Source of the DNA: PALSA-894 sp049698215
GTDB lineage: Bacteria > Pseudomonadota > Alphaproteobacteria > Rhizobiales > Xanthobacteraceae
Direction of reading: 5' to 3'
Length of the DNA: 10,094 nucleotides
NCBI GenBank assembly: GCA_049698215.1
Contig: JBAVXH010000009.1
Location: forward strand, 1-10,094
Made by a program: the position numbers and the translations under genes. The notes beneath the pieces are model-generated. The model saw nothing but the letters and a program-made list of their open reading frames with translations. It was not told the DNA's origin and searched no databases. Of this stretch, positions 1-6,598 are shown piece by piece. Each line of letters opens with the position of its first letter. The stretch's first letter is position 1.

Positions 1-1
1 C

Positions 2-838
2 GATATCGCGGCCGCGAAGGAAGGCAAGGGCCTGAAGGCATCCGCCGCTGCGCCCGGCGCAGCCGCCGCGGCGCCAAGCGGCGCGACGTTCCAGCTTCCC
101 GCCGACGACAAGATCCGCGCGCTCTACGAGGAAGGCTCCTACGAGGTCATCCCGCACGACAACATGCGCCGCGTCATCGCGCAGCGGCTCACCGCCTCGA
201 CGCAGAACATCCCGCATTTCTATCTGACGATCGACTGTGTCATCGACAAGCTGATGGCGGCGCGCGAGGAGATCAACGCGTCGGCGCCGAAGAACAAGGA
301 AGGCAAGCCCGCCTACAAGCTCTCGGTCAACGACTTCGTCGTGAAGGCACTCGCGGTCGCGCTGCAGAAAATCCCCAACGCTAACGTGAGCTGGACCGAA
401 GGCGGCATGCTCAAGCACAAGCATTCCGACGTGGGCGTTGCGGTTGCGTTGCCGGGCGGGCTGATCACGCCGATCGTGCGCAACGCGGAGACCAAATCGC
501 TCTCAACGATCTCAAACGAACTCAAGGACATGGTCGCGCGTGCGCGTGCGCGCAAGCTCAAGCCGCAGGAGTACCAGGGCGGCACCACCGCCGTGTCGAA
601 CCTCGGCATGTACGGCATCAAGGACTTCACCGCCGTCATCAATCCACCCCACGCGACGATCCTGGCGGCGGGCGCGGCCGAGGAGCGCGCGATCGTGCGC
701 AAGGGCCAGATCGTCGCCGCCACCGTGATGAGCGTCACGCTCTCGTGCGATCACCGCGCGGTCGACGGCGCGCTCGGGGCCGAGCTGATCGGCGCGTTCA
801 AGGCGCTGATCGAAAACCCGGTGATGATGGTGGTGTAG
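2..838 (+). CDS. pdhC: Pyruvate dehydrogenase E2, dihydrolipoamide acetyltransferase (3' part)
   Basis: This cytoplasmic enzyme moves the acetyl group from lipoyl-lysine to CoA and forms the core of the pyruvate dehydrogenase complex. The frame is open from base 2, so the gene begins before the window; 278 C-terminal residues are present. The first residues (DIAAAKEGKG) look like the end of the E1/E3-binding domain. An Ala/Pro-rich linker follows to about residue 35, then the catalytic domain. The catalytic signature DHRAVDG lies near the C-terminus, its histidine at about window residue 251, and the protein ends in NPVMMVV. The ATG at 164 is internal and is not the start. The stretch NMRRVIAQRLTASTQ is typical of alphaproteobacterial pyruvate E2 rather than 2-oxoglutarate E2, which is why pdhC is preferred over sucB. 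lpdA, for the E3 of the same complex, lies 4.1 kb downstream. The stop is 9 bp from the convergent next gene and no terminator is visible between them. Confidence 0.93.
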   Translation, partial: DIAAAKEGKGLKASAAAPGAAAAAPSGATFQLPADDKIRALYEEGSYEVIPHDNMRRVIAQRLTASTQNIPHFYLTIDCVIDKLMAAREEINASAPKNKEGKPAYKLSVNDFVVKALAVALQKIPNANVSWTEGGMLKHKHSDVGVAVALPGGLITPIVRNAETKSLSTISNELKDMVARARARKLKPQEYQGGTTAVSNLGMYGIKDFTAVINPPHATILAAGAAEERAIVRKGQIVAATVMSVTLSCDHRAVDGALGAELIGAFKALIENPVMMVV

Positions 839-847
839 TCGCGGGCT

Positions 848-1636
848 TTACGACCCCTTTGCCGAAGGCGGAGGCGGCTCCATCCCCTTTGCCTTGATGG
901 TTGCGGCGGCTTCGGGCGTCTGCAGGAATTTGAGGAACGCCATTGCGGCATCCGGCTGCTTCGCGCCGCTCACCACGCCGCCTGCGAACGTCGTGATGTT
1001 CTGCAGGTCGCCTGGCAACGGCCCGACGAGGTCGGTCCCCTGAACCTCGAGCAATTCCGGAACCTGCGCGATCGCCAGATCGGCCGAGCCGTCGAGCAAG
1101 AATTTTCCCGGAAGACCCGCGGCCTCCGGATGCTTCGCCTTCGCCTTGACCTGATCGCCAATGCCCAAGCGCTCGGCCACCTTGGCGAAGTGAACGCCGC
1201 TCGCGCCGCCCTTCGAGGGATCGCTGTAGGCGATCGCCTTCGCGGCGATCAGCGCGTCCTTGAGCTTTTCCGGCGTCGAGATGTCGGGCTTCGGAGCGCC
1301 GCTGCGCACCGATACGCCAACCCCGGACAGTGCCAGCGTCGCCGCCGAAGGCTGCGCGATCCTGCCGCTCGTCACGAGGCCGTCAACGCCACCCCGGATG
1401 GCGACCAATGCGTCCGGTGTCTCTCCGTCCGCGACACGCTTGGTGAGCGCCCCAGCAAGACCCCAGGTGATGTCGAGCTTGTGGCCGCTGGCTTGCTCGA
1501 ACTTGGGCTGCAGTTCCTTGAGCACGGACCCCATTCCGATTGTGGCGTACACCTTGATCTCGGCCGCTCCCGAAGTCGTGCTTGCCAGCAGCAACCCCAG
1601 GATGGCTCCGGCTATCGAATGACGAGCATTTTTCAT
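848..1636 (-). CDS. ModA-like periplasmic substrate-binding protein (paralogue 1)
   Basis: A predicted secreted solute receptor of 262 residues. It has a signal peptide (about residues 1-24, cleavage near SGAA/EIKV) followed by a type-2 periplasmic binding fold of the kind annotated as molybdate-binding or generic substrate-binding protein. Shared landmarks include SDPSKGGASGVHFAKV near residues 138-153, the GPLPGDLQN block and the FLQTPEAA segment near the C-terminus. The N-terminal position where true ModA proteins carry an Ala-Ala-Ser-Leu oxyanion-binding segment reads YATIGMGS, so molybdate is doubtful as the ligand. The start has a strong ribosome site (GGGAGGA at 1641-1647, about 4 bases before the ATG). 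The upstream gene is a clear paralogue 36 bp away on the same strand, and the pair is probably cotranscribed. No permease or ATPase gene is in the window. The fold is fairly certain; the ligand is unknown. Confidence 0.85.
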   Translation of the reverse strand: MKNARHSIAGAILGLLLASTTSGAAEIKVYATIGMGSVLKELQPKFEQASGHKLDITWGLAGALTKRVADGETPDALVAIRGGVDGLVTSGRIAQPSAATLALSGVGVSVRSGAPKPDISTPEKLKDALIAAKAIAYSDPSKGGASGVHFAKVAERLGIGDQVKAKAKHPEAAGLPGKFLLDGSADLAIAQVPELLEVQGTDLVGPLPGDLQNITTFAGGVVSGAKQPDAAMAFLKFLQTPEAAATIKAKGMEPPPPSAKGS

Positions 1637-1672
1637 TGTATCCTCCCGAGTTCAGCGCGAACGAATGAGAGC

Positions 1673-2449
1673 CTACGACGCCTTCGGCGGTGCGGCGGCC
1701 GGCACCTGATCGAGGCCGTACTTCTTCATCACGACGCCTGACTCGGGCGTCTGCAGGAAGCGGATCAGCGCCTTCGCGGTCTCGGCCTGTGCGGAGCCCG
1801 ACGGGATGCCGGCCGCGAACGTCGTGACGTTCTGCAAGTCGCCCGGCAGCGGGCCGATCACCTCGGCGCCCTTCACGTGCAGCAGTTCGGGCATTTGCTG
1901 GATCGCGATGTCGGCTTCGCCGCTGACCAGGAAATTCGCGACCGGCGTTCCGCGCCCGAGTTTCGCCTTTGCGTTCACTTCGCTCGCGATGCCAAGGCGG
2001 TCGAGCACCTTCGCCATGTGCGCGCCGCTCGCGCCGCCGCTCGCGGGGTCGGTGTAGGCGACGGCCTTCGCGGCGAGCAGCGCGCGCTTGAATGCATCCG
2101 GCGTGGACACGTCCGGCTTCGGCGCGCCCTTGAGCACCGCGACGCCCATCGGCGAATTCGCGATCGGCGTGTTGGTGCCGTCGAGCACCTTGCCGGCCTT
2201 GATCAGGCTGTCGATGCCGGCCGGCGTGCTGACCAGCAGATCGGCGGCTTCGCCTTCGGACACGCGCTTGGCGATCGCGCCCGACGGCGCATAAACGATG
2301 GTGAGCTTGTGTCCGGCCGCCTCGAACTTGGGCCTAAGCTCTTCCCAGGTTTCGGTCAGGGCGGGCGTGGTGAGGATCTTCAGCTCCGCCGCCATGGTGG
2401 TCCCGTTTAGCGCCGTGAGCGCCAACATCACCGACATCACCGTGCGCAT
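1673..2449 (-). CDS. ModA-like periplasmic substrate-binding protein (paralogue 2)
   Basis: First gene of the minus-strand pair, 258 residues. The signal peptide covers about residues 1-20 (TMA/AEL), followed by a type-2 periplasmic binding fold. It aligns with its downstream neighbour along its whole length: PKFE-AGHKL near the start, YTDPASGGASGAHMAKV in the middle, then GPLPGDLQNVTTFA and FLQTPES; the last two blocks differ only conservatively. A tandem duplication is therefore likely. The N-terminal ligand segment reads LTTPALTE, again not the usual ModA Ser motif, and it differs from paralogue 1, so the two may bind different ligands. The ATG is preceded by GGGGAGG (2455-2461) at 5-base spacing. 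It shares an 88-bp divergent intergenic region with the Bug-type receptor gene. No ABC transporter partner is seen here, so a sensory or orphan receptor role is possible. Confidence 0.86.
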   Translation of the reverse strand: MRTVMSVMLALTALNGTTMAAELKILTTPALTETWEELRPKFEAAGHKLTIVYAPSGAIAKRVSEGEAADLLVSTPAGIDSLIKAGKVLDGTNTPIANSPMGVAVLKGAPKPDVSTPDAFKRALLAAKAVAYTDPASGGASGAHMAKVLDRLGIASEVNAKAKLGRGTPVANFLVSGEADIAIQQMPELLHVKGAEVIGPLPGDLQNVTTFAAGIPSGSAQAETAKALIRFLQTPESGVVMKKYGLDQVPAAAPPKAS

Positions 2450-2478
2450 ACCTGCCTCCCCGCGTCGTGTTGCCGCAA

Positions 2479-2507
2479 AGTAGACTCCGAAACCGCGCTA
2501 TATTCAA
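2479..2507 (-). promoter_or_regulatory. Candidate sigma70-type promoter for the receptor pair
   Basis: Read on the minus strand, TTGAAT (2502-2507) and TCTACT (2479-2484) are separated by exactly 17 bases. Each matches the housekeeping -35 and -10 consensus at four of six positions. Transcription would start near 2472, about 23 bases before the ATG at 2449, which leaves room for the observed GGGGAGG ribosome site. Two such partial matches can occur by chance. Confidence 0.35.
2499..2504 (+). promoter_or_regulatory. Candidate -10 element for the Bug-type receptor gene
   Basis: TATATT stands out in an otherwise GC-rich 88-bp gap and lies about 34 bases before the ATG at 2538. No convincing -35 hexamer is found 16-18 bases upstream, so recognition may need an activator or the call may be wrong. 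It overlaps the -35 of the candidate minus-strand promoter, so the two directions would compete. Confidence 0.25.
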
Positions 2508-2537
2508 TGCCGCAAGGGCAAACGGGGGAGGCGACAC

Positions 2538-3527
2538 ATGAATGAGATCACGCGCCGCGGCACCTTGGGAGCCGGCGTGGCGTTGCTCGCACCGGCGATT
2601 GTTCGCGCACAGGAAAAATTCCCGAGCCGGACGATGACGTGGGTCGTTCCGTTCCCGGCGGGCGGCACCACCGATCTGCTTGCGCGCATCTTCGCGCAGA
2701 AGCTGACCGAAGCCTTCGGCCAATCGGTCGTGGTCGAAAACGTCGGCGGAGGCGGTGGCTCGATCGGTGCCGACAAGGTCGCGAAGGCCGCGCCCGACGG
2801 CTACACGCTGCTCCTGCACAACGTTACGTTCTCGACCACCACGTCCTCGCTGATCGCAACGGGGCGCGCGCGCCACACCTTCGACGACTTCATGCCGGTC
2901 TCGCTCGCCGCGAACGTGCCGCTGATCGTGATGTGCCACCCTTCAGTGCCGGCGAAGGATTTGAAAGAGTTCGTCGCGTTCGCGAAAGAACAAAACGCCG
3001 CCGACAAGGGCGTGTTCTACGGCACGACCGGCCCCGGCAGCGTGATGCATCTCTCCGCCGAAACCTTGAAGCGCGACACCGGAATCAAGATGGATCACGT
3101 GCCGTTCCGCGGGGCCGCACCGCTGGTGCAGGAACTGCTCACCGGCCGAATCCAGCTCGGAGGCGACCAGATTTCGACCTCGCTCGCGCATGTGCGCGGC
3201 GGCGCACTGCGCTGCCTCGCGACGCTCTCGCCCAAGCGCGCCGAGCCGCTTCCTGACGTCGCGACCGTGCGCGAGCAGGGCTTCCCCAATATGGAGCTGT
3301 TCGGCTGGAACGGGTTCTTCGCGCCGGCGAAGACGCCGCCCGCAGCCGTCGCGGCGATCCAGGCCGAAATGGCGAAAGCCGCGCGCGACCCGGACGTGAG
3401 GCGCCGCCTCGGCGAGGTCGGCGCCGAGGCCATGGGCTCGACCCAGGAGGAACTCGCCAAGGTGCTGCGCGAACAGGTTGCGGTCGTGAAGCCGCTCGTC
3501 GAAGAGCTCAAGCTCGTCGTGCAATAG
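2538..3527 (+). CDS. Tripartite tricarboxylate transporter receptor (Bug/TctC family)
   Basis: An extracytoplasmic solute receptor of 329 residues, the usual Bug length. Bug proteins bind carboxylates, amino acids or similar small molecules in the periplasm and pass them to a TctA/TctB membrane pair. The N-terminus ITRRGTLGAG followed by a hydrophobic stretch and VRA/QEK looks like a twin-arginine (Tat) signal. The first ligand loop is VPFPAGGTTD (residues 37-46); the second is HVPFRGAAP (residues 187-195), equivalent to the family's VPYKG-x-P loop. PDGYTLLL (residues 86-93) is also characteristic. The start is supported by GGGGGAGG (2524-2531) at 6-base spacing. The following membrane-protein gene begins 5 bp after the stop, so the two are probably cotranscribed. 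No tctA or tctB homologue is seen nearby, and the ligand cannot be read from the sequence. Confidence 0.92.
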   Translation: MNEITRRGTLGAGVALLAPAIVRAQEKFPSRTMTWVVPFPAGGTTDLLARIFAQKLTEAFGQSVVVENVGGGGGSIGADKVAKAAPDGYTLLLHNVTFSTTTSSLIATGRARHTFDDFMPVSLAANVPLIVMCHPSVPAKDLKEFVAFAKEQNAADKGVFYGTTGPGSVMHLSAETLKRDTGIKMDHVPFRGAAPLVQELLTGRIQLGGDQISTSLAHVRGGALRCLATLSPKRAEPLPDVATVREQGFPNMELFGWNGFFAPAKTPPAAVAAIQAEMAKAARDPDVRRRLGEVGAEAMGSTQEELAKVLREQVAVVKPLVEELKLVVQ

Positions 3528-3532
3528 CGGCC

Positions 3533-4180
3533 ATGGACCGGCGGCTGACGCTTGCGGGAGCCTTTGGGCTCTCGCTCATCGTGGCGCTGGTCGCCGCATG
3601 GAGACTCGCCGAGCATTTCTGGTACGGCGAGGATCTCGACCTGTTCATTCCGCCGGTCGCGGGCTTCGTGCTGGCCATCACGATGGTCTTCGCGGTGGCG
3701 GATGCTCGTGCGCGCGAGCGCCGCATGTTGGGCCTGGTGGCGCTCGGGCTTGCCGCGGCGGCGCTGGCGTTTGTCGTAACGCCGTTCCTCGCAGAGCACG
3801 TCGCCGCGCAGTCGAAGAACCCGGAAGTAGTCCTGCGCCCACGCAGCGCGAAGATCAAAACAGTCCTGCTGATCCCGATGCTGCTCGCGGTCGCCACGCA
3901 GTGGTGGTTTGTGCGGCGGCGTTGGCTGCAGGCTCGGGACCTCGACCCCAGGACGGCGTGGCCGTGGATCACGACCATCGCGGCCTGCGTCGTGATGCTG
4001 AGTCCGATCGGGCTTGCGATCCTGGATGCCGCAGTCACGCAATCGGTGACAGACTGGTTTCGCGGCCTCTGGCTCATCGTGGCGCTCGCCTTTGGCGGTA
4101 TTGTGCTGCTGGCCGGGCTCATCGAGTGGGGCATCCGGGCTCGGATGCGGCGAAAGAGCCTTGCGCCGCAGGGGCCTTGA
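3533..4180 (+). CDS. Six-helix membrane protein of unknown function
   Basis: I do not recognise this 215-residue protein. Six hydrophobic segments can be placed at about residues 6-23, 38-56, 65-85, 109-127, 144-166 and 179-200. The loops follow the positive-inside rule with both ends cytoplasmic: MDRR at the N-terminus, ADARARER and RRRWLQARDLDPR in the inner loops, and RARMRRK at the tail. The largest periplasmic loop (about 86-108) contains KNPEVVLRPR. It starts 5 bp after the Bug-type receptor gene, suggesting cotranscription. TctB, the small membrane subunit expected beside such a receptor, usually has about 150 residues and four helices, so this does not match it well. A partner role with the receptor is only inferred from position. 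The ribosome site before the ATG is weak, consistent with translational coupling. Confidence 0.72.
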   Translation: MDRRLTLAGAFGLSLIVALVAAWRLAEHFWYGEDLDLFIPPVAGFVLAITMVFAVADARARERRMLGLVALGLAAAALAFVVTPFLAEHVAAQSKNPEVVLRPRSAKIKTVLLIPMLLAVATQWWFVRRRWLQARDLDPRTAWPWITTIAACVVMLSPIGLAILDAAVTQSVTDWFRGLWLIVALAFGGIVLLAGLIEWGIRARMRRKSLAPQGP

Positions 4181-4238
4181 ACCACGAGGTGACAAGAAGA
4201 AAGATCACGGTCGGCCTTGCCGGGGGCGCGGTGCAGCG

Positions 4239-4841
4239 ATGAAGTTAAACTGGAGAACCGGGGTCGTGCAGCGGCGACGTGGATTGAGTTTCCTTCTGCT
4301 CCTTGCTGCGATGAGCGTCGCTGCCGTGAGCACCGCGTGCGCTCAATCGGCCTCTCCCGCGCCCGCTGCAGCATTCCCAATGACCATGGAGGAGGCCCGG
4401 CGGTTTTTTGTCTGTCGCACGCTTGTGAGATTCGACCAGGGGCACGGTACGCAGGTCTACTATATGCGGCCGGACGGAACGGAATTCCTCTGGTATCCGG
4501 GCAATACCGTGATTGTCACGTCCAAGTGGCGCTTGACGCCGCGTGGCGACGGCTCGCCGCAACACGGCGTCGATATTTGCTTTCAGTACGGCACAAACAC
4601 CTACAATCCGGTGACCAAGCAGCAAGGCGGCCAATGGGAGTGCCGGCCGGCGCACATCAACGCGCGAAGAGTCGTCGAGCGTGCAATGGGCGATGTCTTT
4701 GGGCTGTCGCGCCGCCTGCCGTTCGTTCTGTCGCGTGAGCGGACATCGATCGACGAGTTGCAGAAGACGCAGAAGGCCGCACACCCGGATGAAGGCTCGC
4801 CGTCGATTGCGGCCGACGCGGAATGCCCCAAGGATGGTTGA
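4239..4841 (+). CDS. Secreted cysteine-containing protein, unknown function
   Basis: Unrecognised 200-residue protein. The frame is open upstream to 4092, but the ATG at 4239 is chosen because it puts a classical export signal at the N-terminus: basic QRRR, then the hydrophobic run FLLLLAAMSVAAV, then cleavage near ACA/QSA at residue 35. The Cys at 34 could suggest a lipoprotein, but the preceding residues (VSTA) lack the usual Leu at -3. The mature part is small and rich in aromatic residues, with Cys at 59, 114, 135 and 196 that could form disulfides in the periplasm. A compact segment (residues 73-140) with YYMRPDGTEFLWYPG, VDICFQYG and GQWECRP looks like one beta-rich domain. It uses A/T-ending codons, including a TTA leucine codon, more than its neighbours do. 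It lies 58 bp after the membrane-protein gene and before lpdA, with no functional link evident. Confidence 0.68.
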   Translation: MKLNWRTGVVQRRRGLSFLLLLAAMSVAAVSTACAQSASPAPAAAFPMTMEEARRFFVCRTLVRFDQGHGTQVYYMRPDGTEFLWYPGNTVIVTSKWRLTPRGDGSPQHGVDICFQYGTNTYNPVTKQQGGQWECRPAHINARRVVERAMGDVFGLSRRLPFVLSRERTSIDELQKTQKAAHPDEGSPSIAADAECPKDG

Positions 4842-4899
4842 TCGCTCGTCGCGCGCGGCGTTGCGCAGTCCGCGTCCTTCCGGCAGGCAATGGCTTCTA

Positions 4900-4928
4900 T
4901 TGGTCGGAGTGCCTATTTACCTTATGAC
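4900..4928 (+). promoter_or_regulatory. Candidate promoter for lpdA
   Basis: TTGGTC (4900-4905) and TATGAC (4923-4928) are separated by 17 bases. The predicted transcript would start near 4935, leaving about 33 bases to the lpdA ATG at 4968. The match is partial (three and four of six consensus positions). It would let lpdA be expressed independently of the upstream accessory genes. Confidence 0.33.
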
Positions 4929-4967
4929 CAAGGCACACGTGTCGACGTCAATCGAGGCATTCCCGCA

Positions 4968-6389
4968 ATGGCTGACACCTCCTTCGACATCATCGTCATC
5001 GGCGCCGGCCCCGGCGGCTATGTCACGGCGATCCGCGCCGCGCAGCTCGGCTTCAAGACCGCGATCATCGAGCGCGATTTCCTGGGCGGCATCTGCTCGA
5101 ACTGGGGCTGCATCCCGACCAAGGCGCTGCTGCGCTCGGCCGAGATCTTCCACTACATGCAGCACGCCAAGGACTATGGGCTGTCGGCGAAAGATGTGTC
5201 GTTCGACCCGGCGGCCATCATCAAGCGCTCGCGCGCGGTCGCGGGCCGCATGAACAACGGCGTCGGCTTCCTGATGAAGAAGAACAAGATCCCGGTGATC
5301 TGGGGCGAGGCTTTCATCGACGCGCCCGGCAAGATCACCGTGAAGGCCTCGAAGACCGAAGCGCCGAAAGGCGCGCTCGGGCCGGGTAGCTATCAGGCCA
5401 AGCACATCATCATCGCGACCGGCGCGCGGCCGCGCGTGTTCCCGGGATTGGAGCCGGACAAGAAGCTGGTGTGGACCTATTTCGAGGCGATGAACCCGGA
5501 CAAGATGCCGAAGTCGCTGCTCGTGATTGGATCAGGAGCAATAGGCGTCGAGTTTGCCTCGTTCTACCGAACCATGGGCGCCGAGGTGACCATCGTCGAG
5601 GTGCTGCCGCAGATACTGCCCGTCGAGGACGCCGAGATCGCCGCCTTCGCGTGCAAGCAGTTCGAGAAGCAGGGCATCAAGATCATGACCGGCGCCAAGG
5701 TGACCAAGCTCGACCGCAAGGCCGATAGCGTCACGGCGACGATCGAGGACGGGAAGGGTGGAAACAGTCAGCTCACCGTCGATCGCGTGATCTCGGCGGT
5801 CGGCGTGGTTGGCAACGTCGAGAACCTCGGGCTGGAAAAGCTCGGCGTGAAGATGGACCGCGGCACCATCGTGATCGACGGCATGTGCAAGACGAATGTG
5901 CCCGGCGTCTATGCGATCGGCGACGTCGCCGGCCCCCCGATGCTCGCTCACAAGGCCGAGCACGAAGGCGTGATCTGCGTCGAGGCGATCAAGGGGATGC
6001 ACCCGCACGCGATGGACAAGAACCTGATCCCCGGCTGCACCTACTGCCATCCGCAGGTGGCCTCAGTCGGCCTCACCGAGGCGAAGGCGAAGGAGCAGAA
6101 GCGCGAAGTCCGCGTCGGCAAGTTCCCGTTCGTCGGCAACGGCAAGGCGGTCGCGCTCGGCGAGGACCAGGGCCTGGTCAAGGTGATCTTCGACAAGAAG
6201 ACCGGTGCGCTGCTCGGCGCCCACATGGTCGGCGCCGAGGTCACCGAGCTGATCCAGGGTTACGTGGTCGCGATGAACCTCGAGACCACCGAGGAAGAGC
6301 TGATGCACACGATCTTCCCGCACCCGACCATCTCGGAGACGATGAAAGAGGCGGTGCTCGACGCCTACGGCCGCGTCCTCAACATGTGA
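4968..6389 (+). CDS. lpdA: Dihydrolipoyl dehydrogenase (E3)
   Basis: A cytoplasmic FAD flavoprotein that reoxidises dihydrolipoyl groups of 2-oxoacid dehydrogenase complexes and reduces NAD+. The 473-residue length is normal. The FAD site GAGPGG lies at residues 12-17 and the redox disulfide is Cys43/Cys48 in GGICSNWGCIPTK. The NAD site GSGAIG is at 188-193, the second FAD motif IGDVAG at 317-322, and the catalytic His452/Glu457 pair is in HPTISE. The ATG at 4968 (MADTSFDI) places the beta strand before GAGPGG at the usual distance and has GAGG at 4954-4957. The frame is open back to an ATG at 4890, but that would add 26 atypical residues. It presumably pairs with the upstream E2, though it may also serve other complexes. 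Its last 25 bases overlap the convergent small membrane-protein gene. Confidence 0.96.
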   Translation: MADTSFDIIVIGAGPGGYVTAIRAAQLGFKTAIIERDFLGGICSNWGCIPTKALLRSAEIFHYMQHAKDYGLSAKDVSFDPAAIIKRSRAVAGRMNNGVGFLMKKNKIPVIWGEAFIDAPGKITVKASKTEAPKGALGPGSYQAKHIIIATGARPRVFPGLEPDKKLVWTYFEAMNPDKMPKSLLVIGSGAIGVEFASFYRTMGAEVTIVEVLPQILPVEDAEIAAFACKQFEKQGIKIMTGAKVTKLDRKADSVTATIEDGKGGNSQLTVDRVISAVGVVGNVENLGLEKLGVKMDRGTIVIDGMCKTNVPGVYAIGDVAGPPMLAHKAEHEGVICVEAIKGMHPHAMDKNLIPGCTYCHPQVASVGLTEAKAKEQKREVRVGKFPFVGNGKAVALGEDQGLVKVIFDKKTGALLGAHMVGAEVTELIQGYVVAMNLETTEEELMHTIFPHPTISETMKEAVLDAYGRVLNM

Positions 6390-6598
6390 CGCTTCTGGAT
6401 CGTCTCGATCAAGCCGACGGTCCAGCACGCCGGGCAGCCGCGCAGGGCGACGAGCCCGCCGAGCGCGAGCACGACCGAGCCGATCAGGCTCGCCGTGCCG
6501 GGCGACTGCGCGAGAACGATAGCAGCAGCAAAAGCTCCGAAGCCGATGAGGCCGCGCGCGGCGTGCTTCATGAGCGTGGGGCTTGCGAACATCTTCAT
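6365..6598 (-). CDS. Small two-helix membrane protein with CPAC motif
   Basis: A 77-residue protein and the last gene of the sigma-factor operon. Hydrophobic segments lie at about residues 14-30 and 36-53, joined by the short turn QSPGT, followed at once by RGCPACW with Cys55 and Cys58. The tail is basic (QKRHMLRTRP). The layout of two helices followed by CPAC matches the protein at the other end of the operon, so the two are probably distant relatives of the DUF2892/YgaP-like type; that family name is tentative. Its ATG overlaps the sigma-factor stop in an ATGA junction, indicating translational coupling. The 3' end runs 25 bases into lpdA on the opposite strand. A CxxC pair at the membrane edge could bind metal or be redox-active, but the function is unknown. 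Confidence 0.7.
   Translation of the reverse strand: MKMFASPTLMKHAARGLIGFGAFAAAIVLAQSPGTASLIGSVVLALGGLVALRGCPACWTVGLIETIQKRHMLRTRP

Noticed and set aside
164..838. ATG at 164 as the start of the E2 gene
   Set aside because: The frame is open to base 2 and the upstream residues form the expected end of the subunit-binding domain and linker, so the gene enters from outside the window.
4092..4238. Extended start of the secreted protein inside the upstream membrane-protein gene
   Set aside because: The added residues are a frame-shifted reading of the membrane-protein gene and would bury the signal peptide.
3095..4380. Two long minus-strand frames (3095-4195 and 3508-4380)
   Set aside because: Both are antisense to the receptor and membrane-protein genes, and show the skewed Arg/Ser/His composition of GC-rich shadow frames with no domain.
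4890..4967. Longer lpdA starting at 4890
   Set aside because: It would add 26 residues before the FAD-binding strand, unlike the family; the ATG at 4968 has a ribosome site and gives the normal N-terminus.
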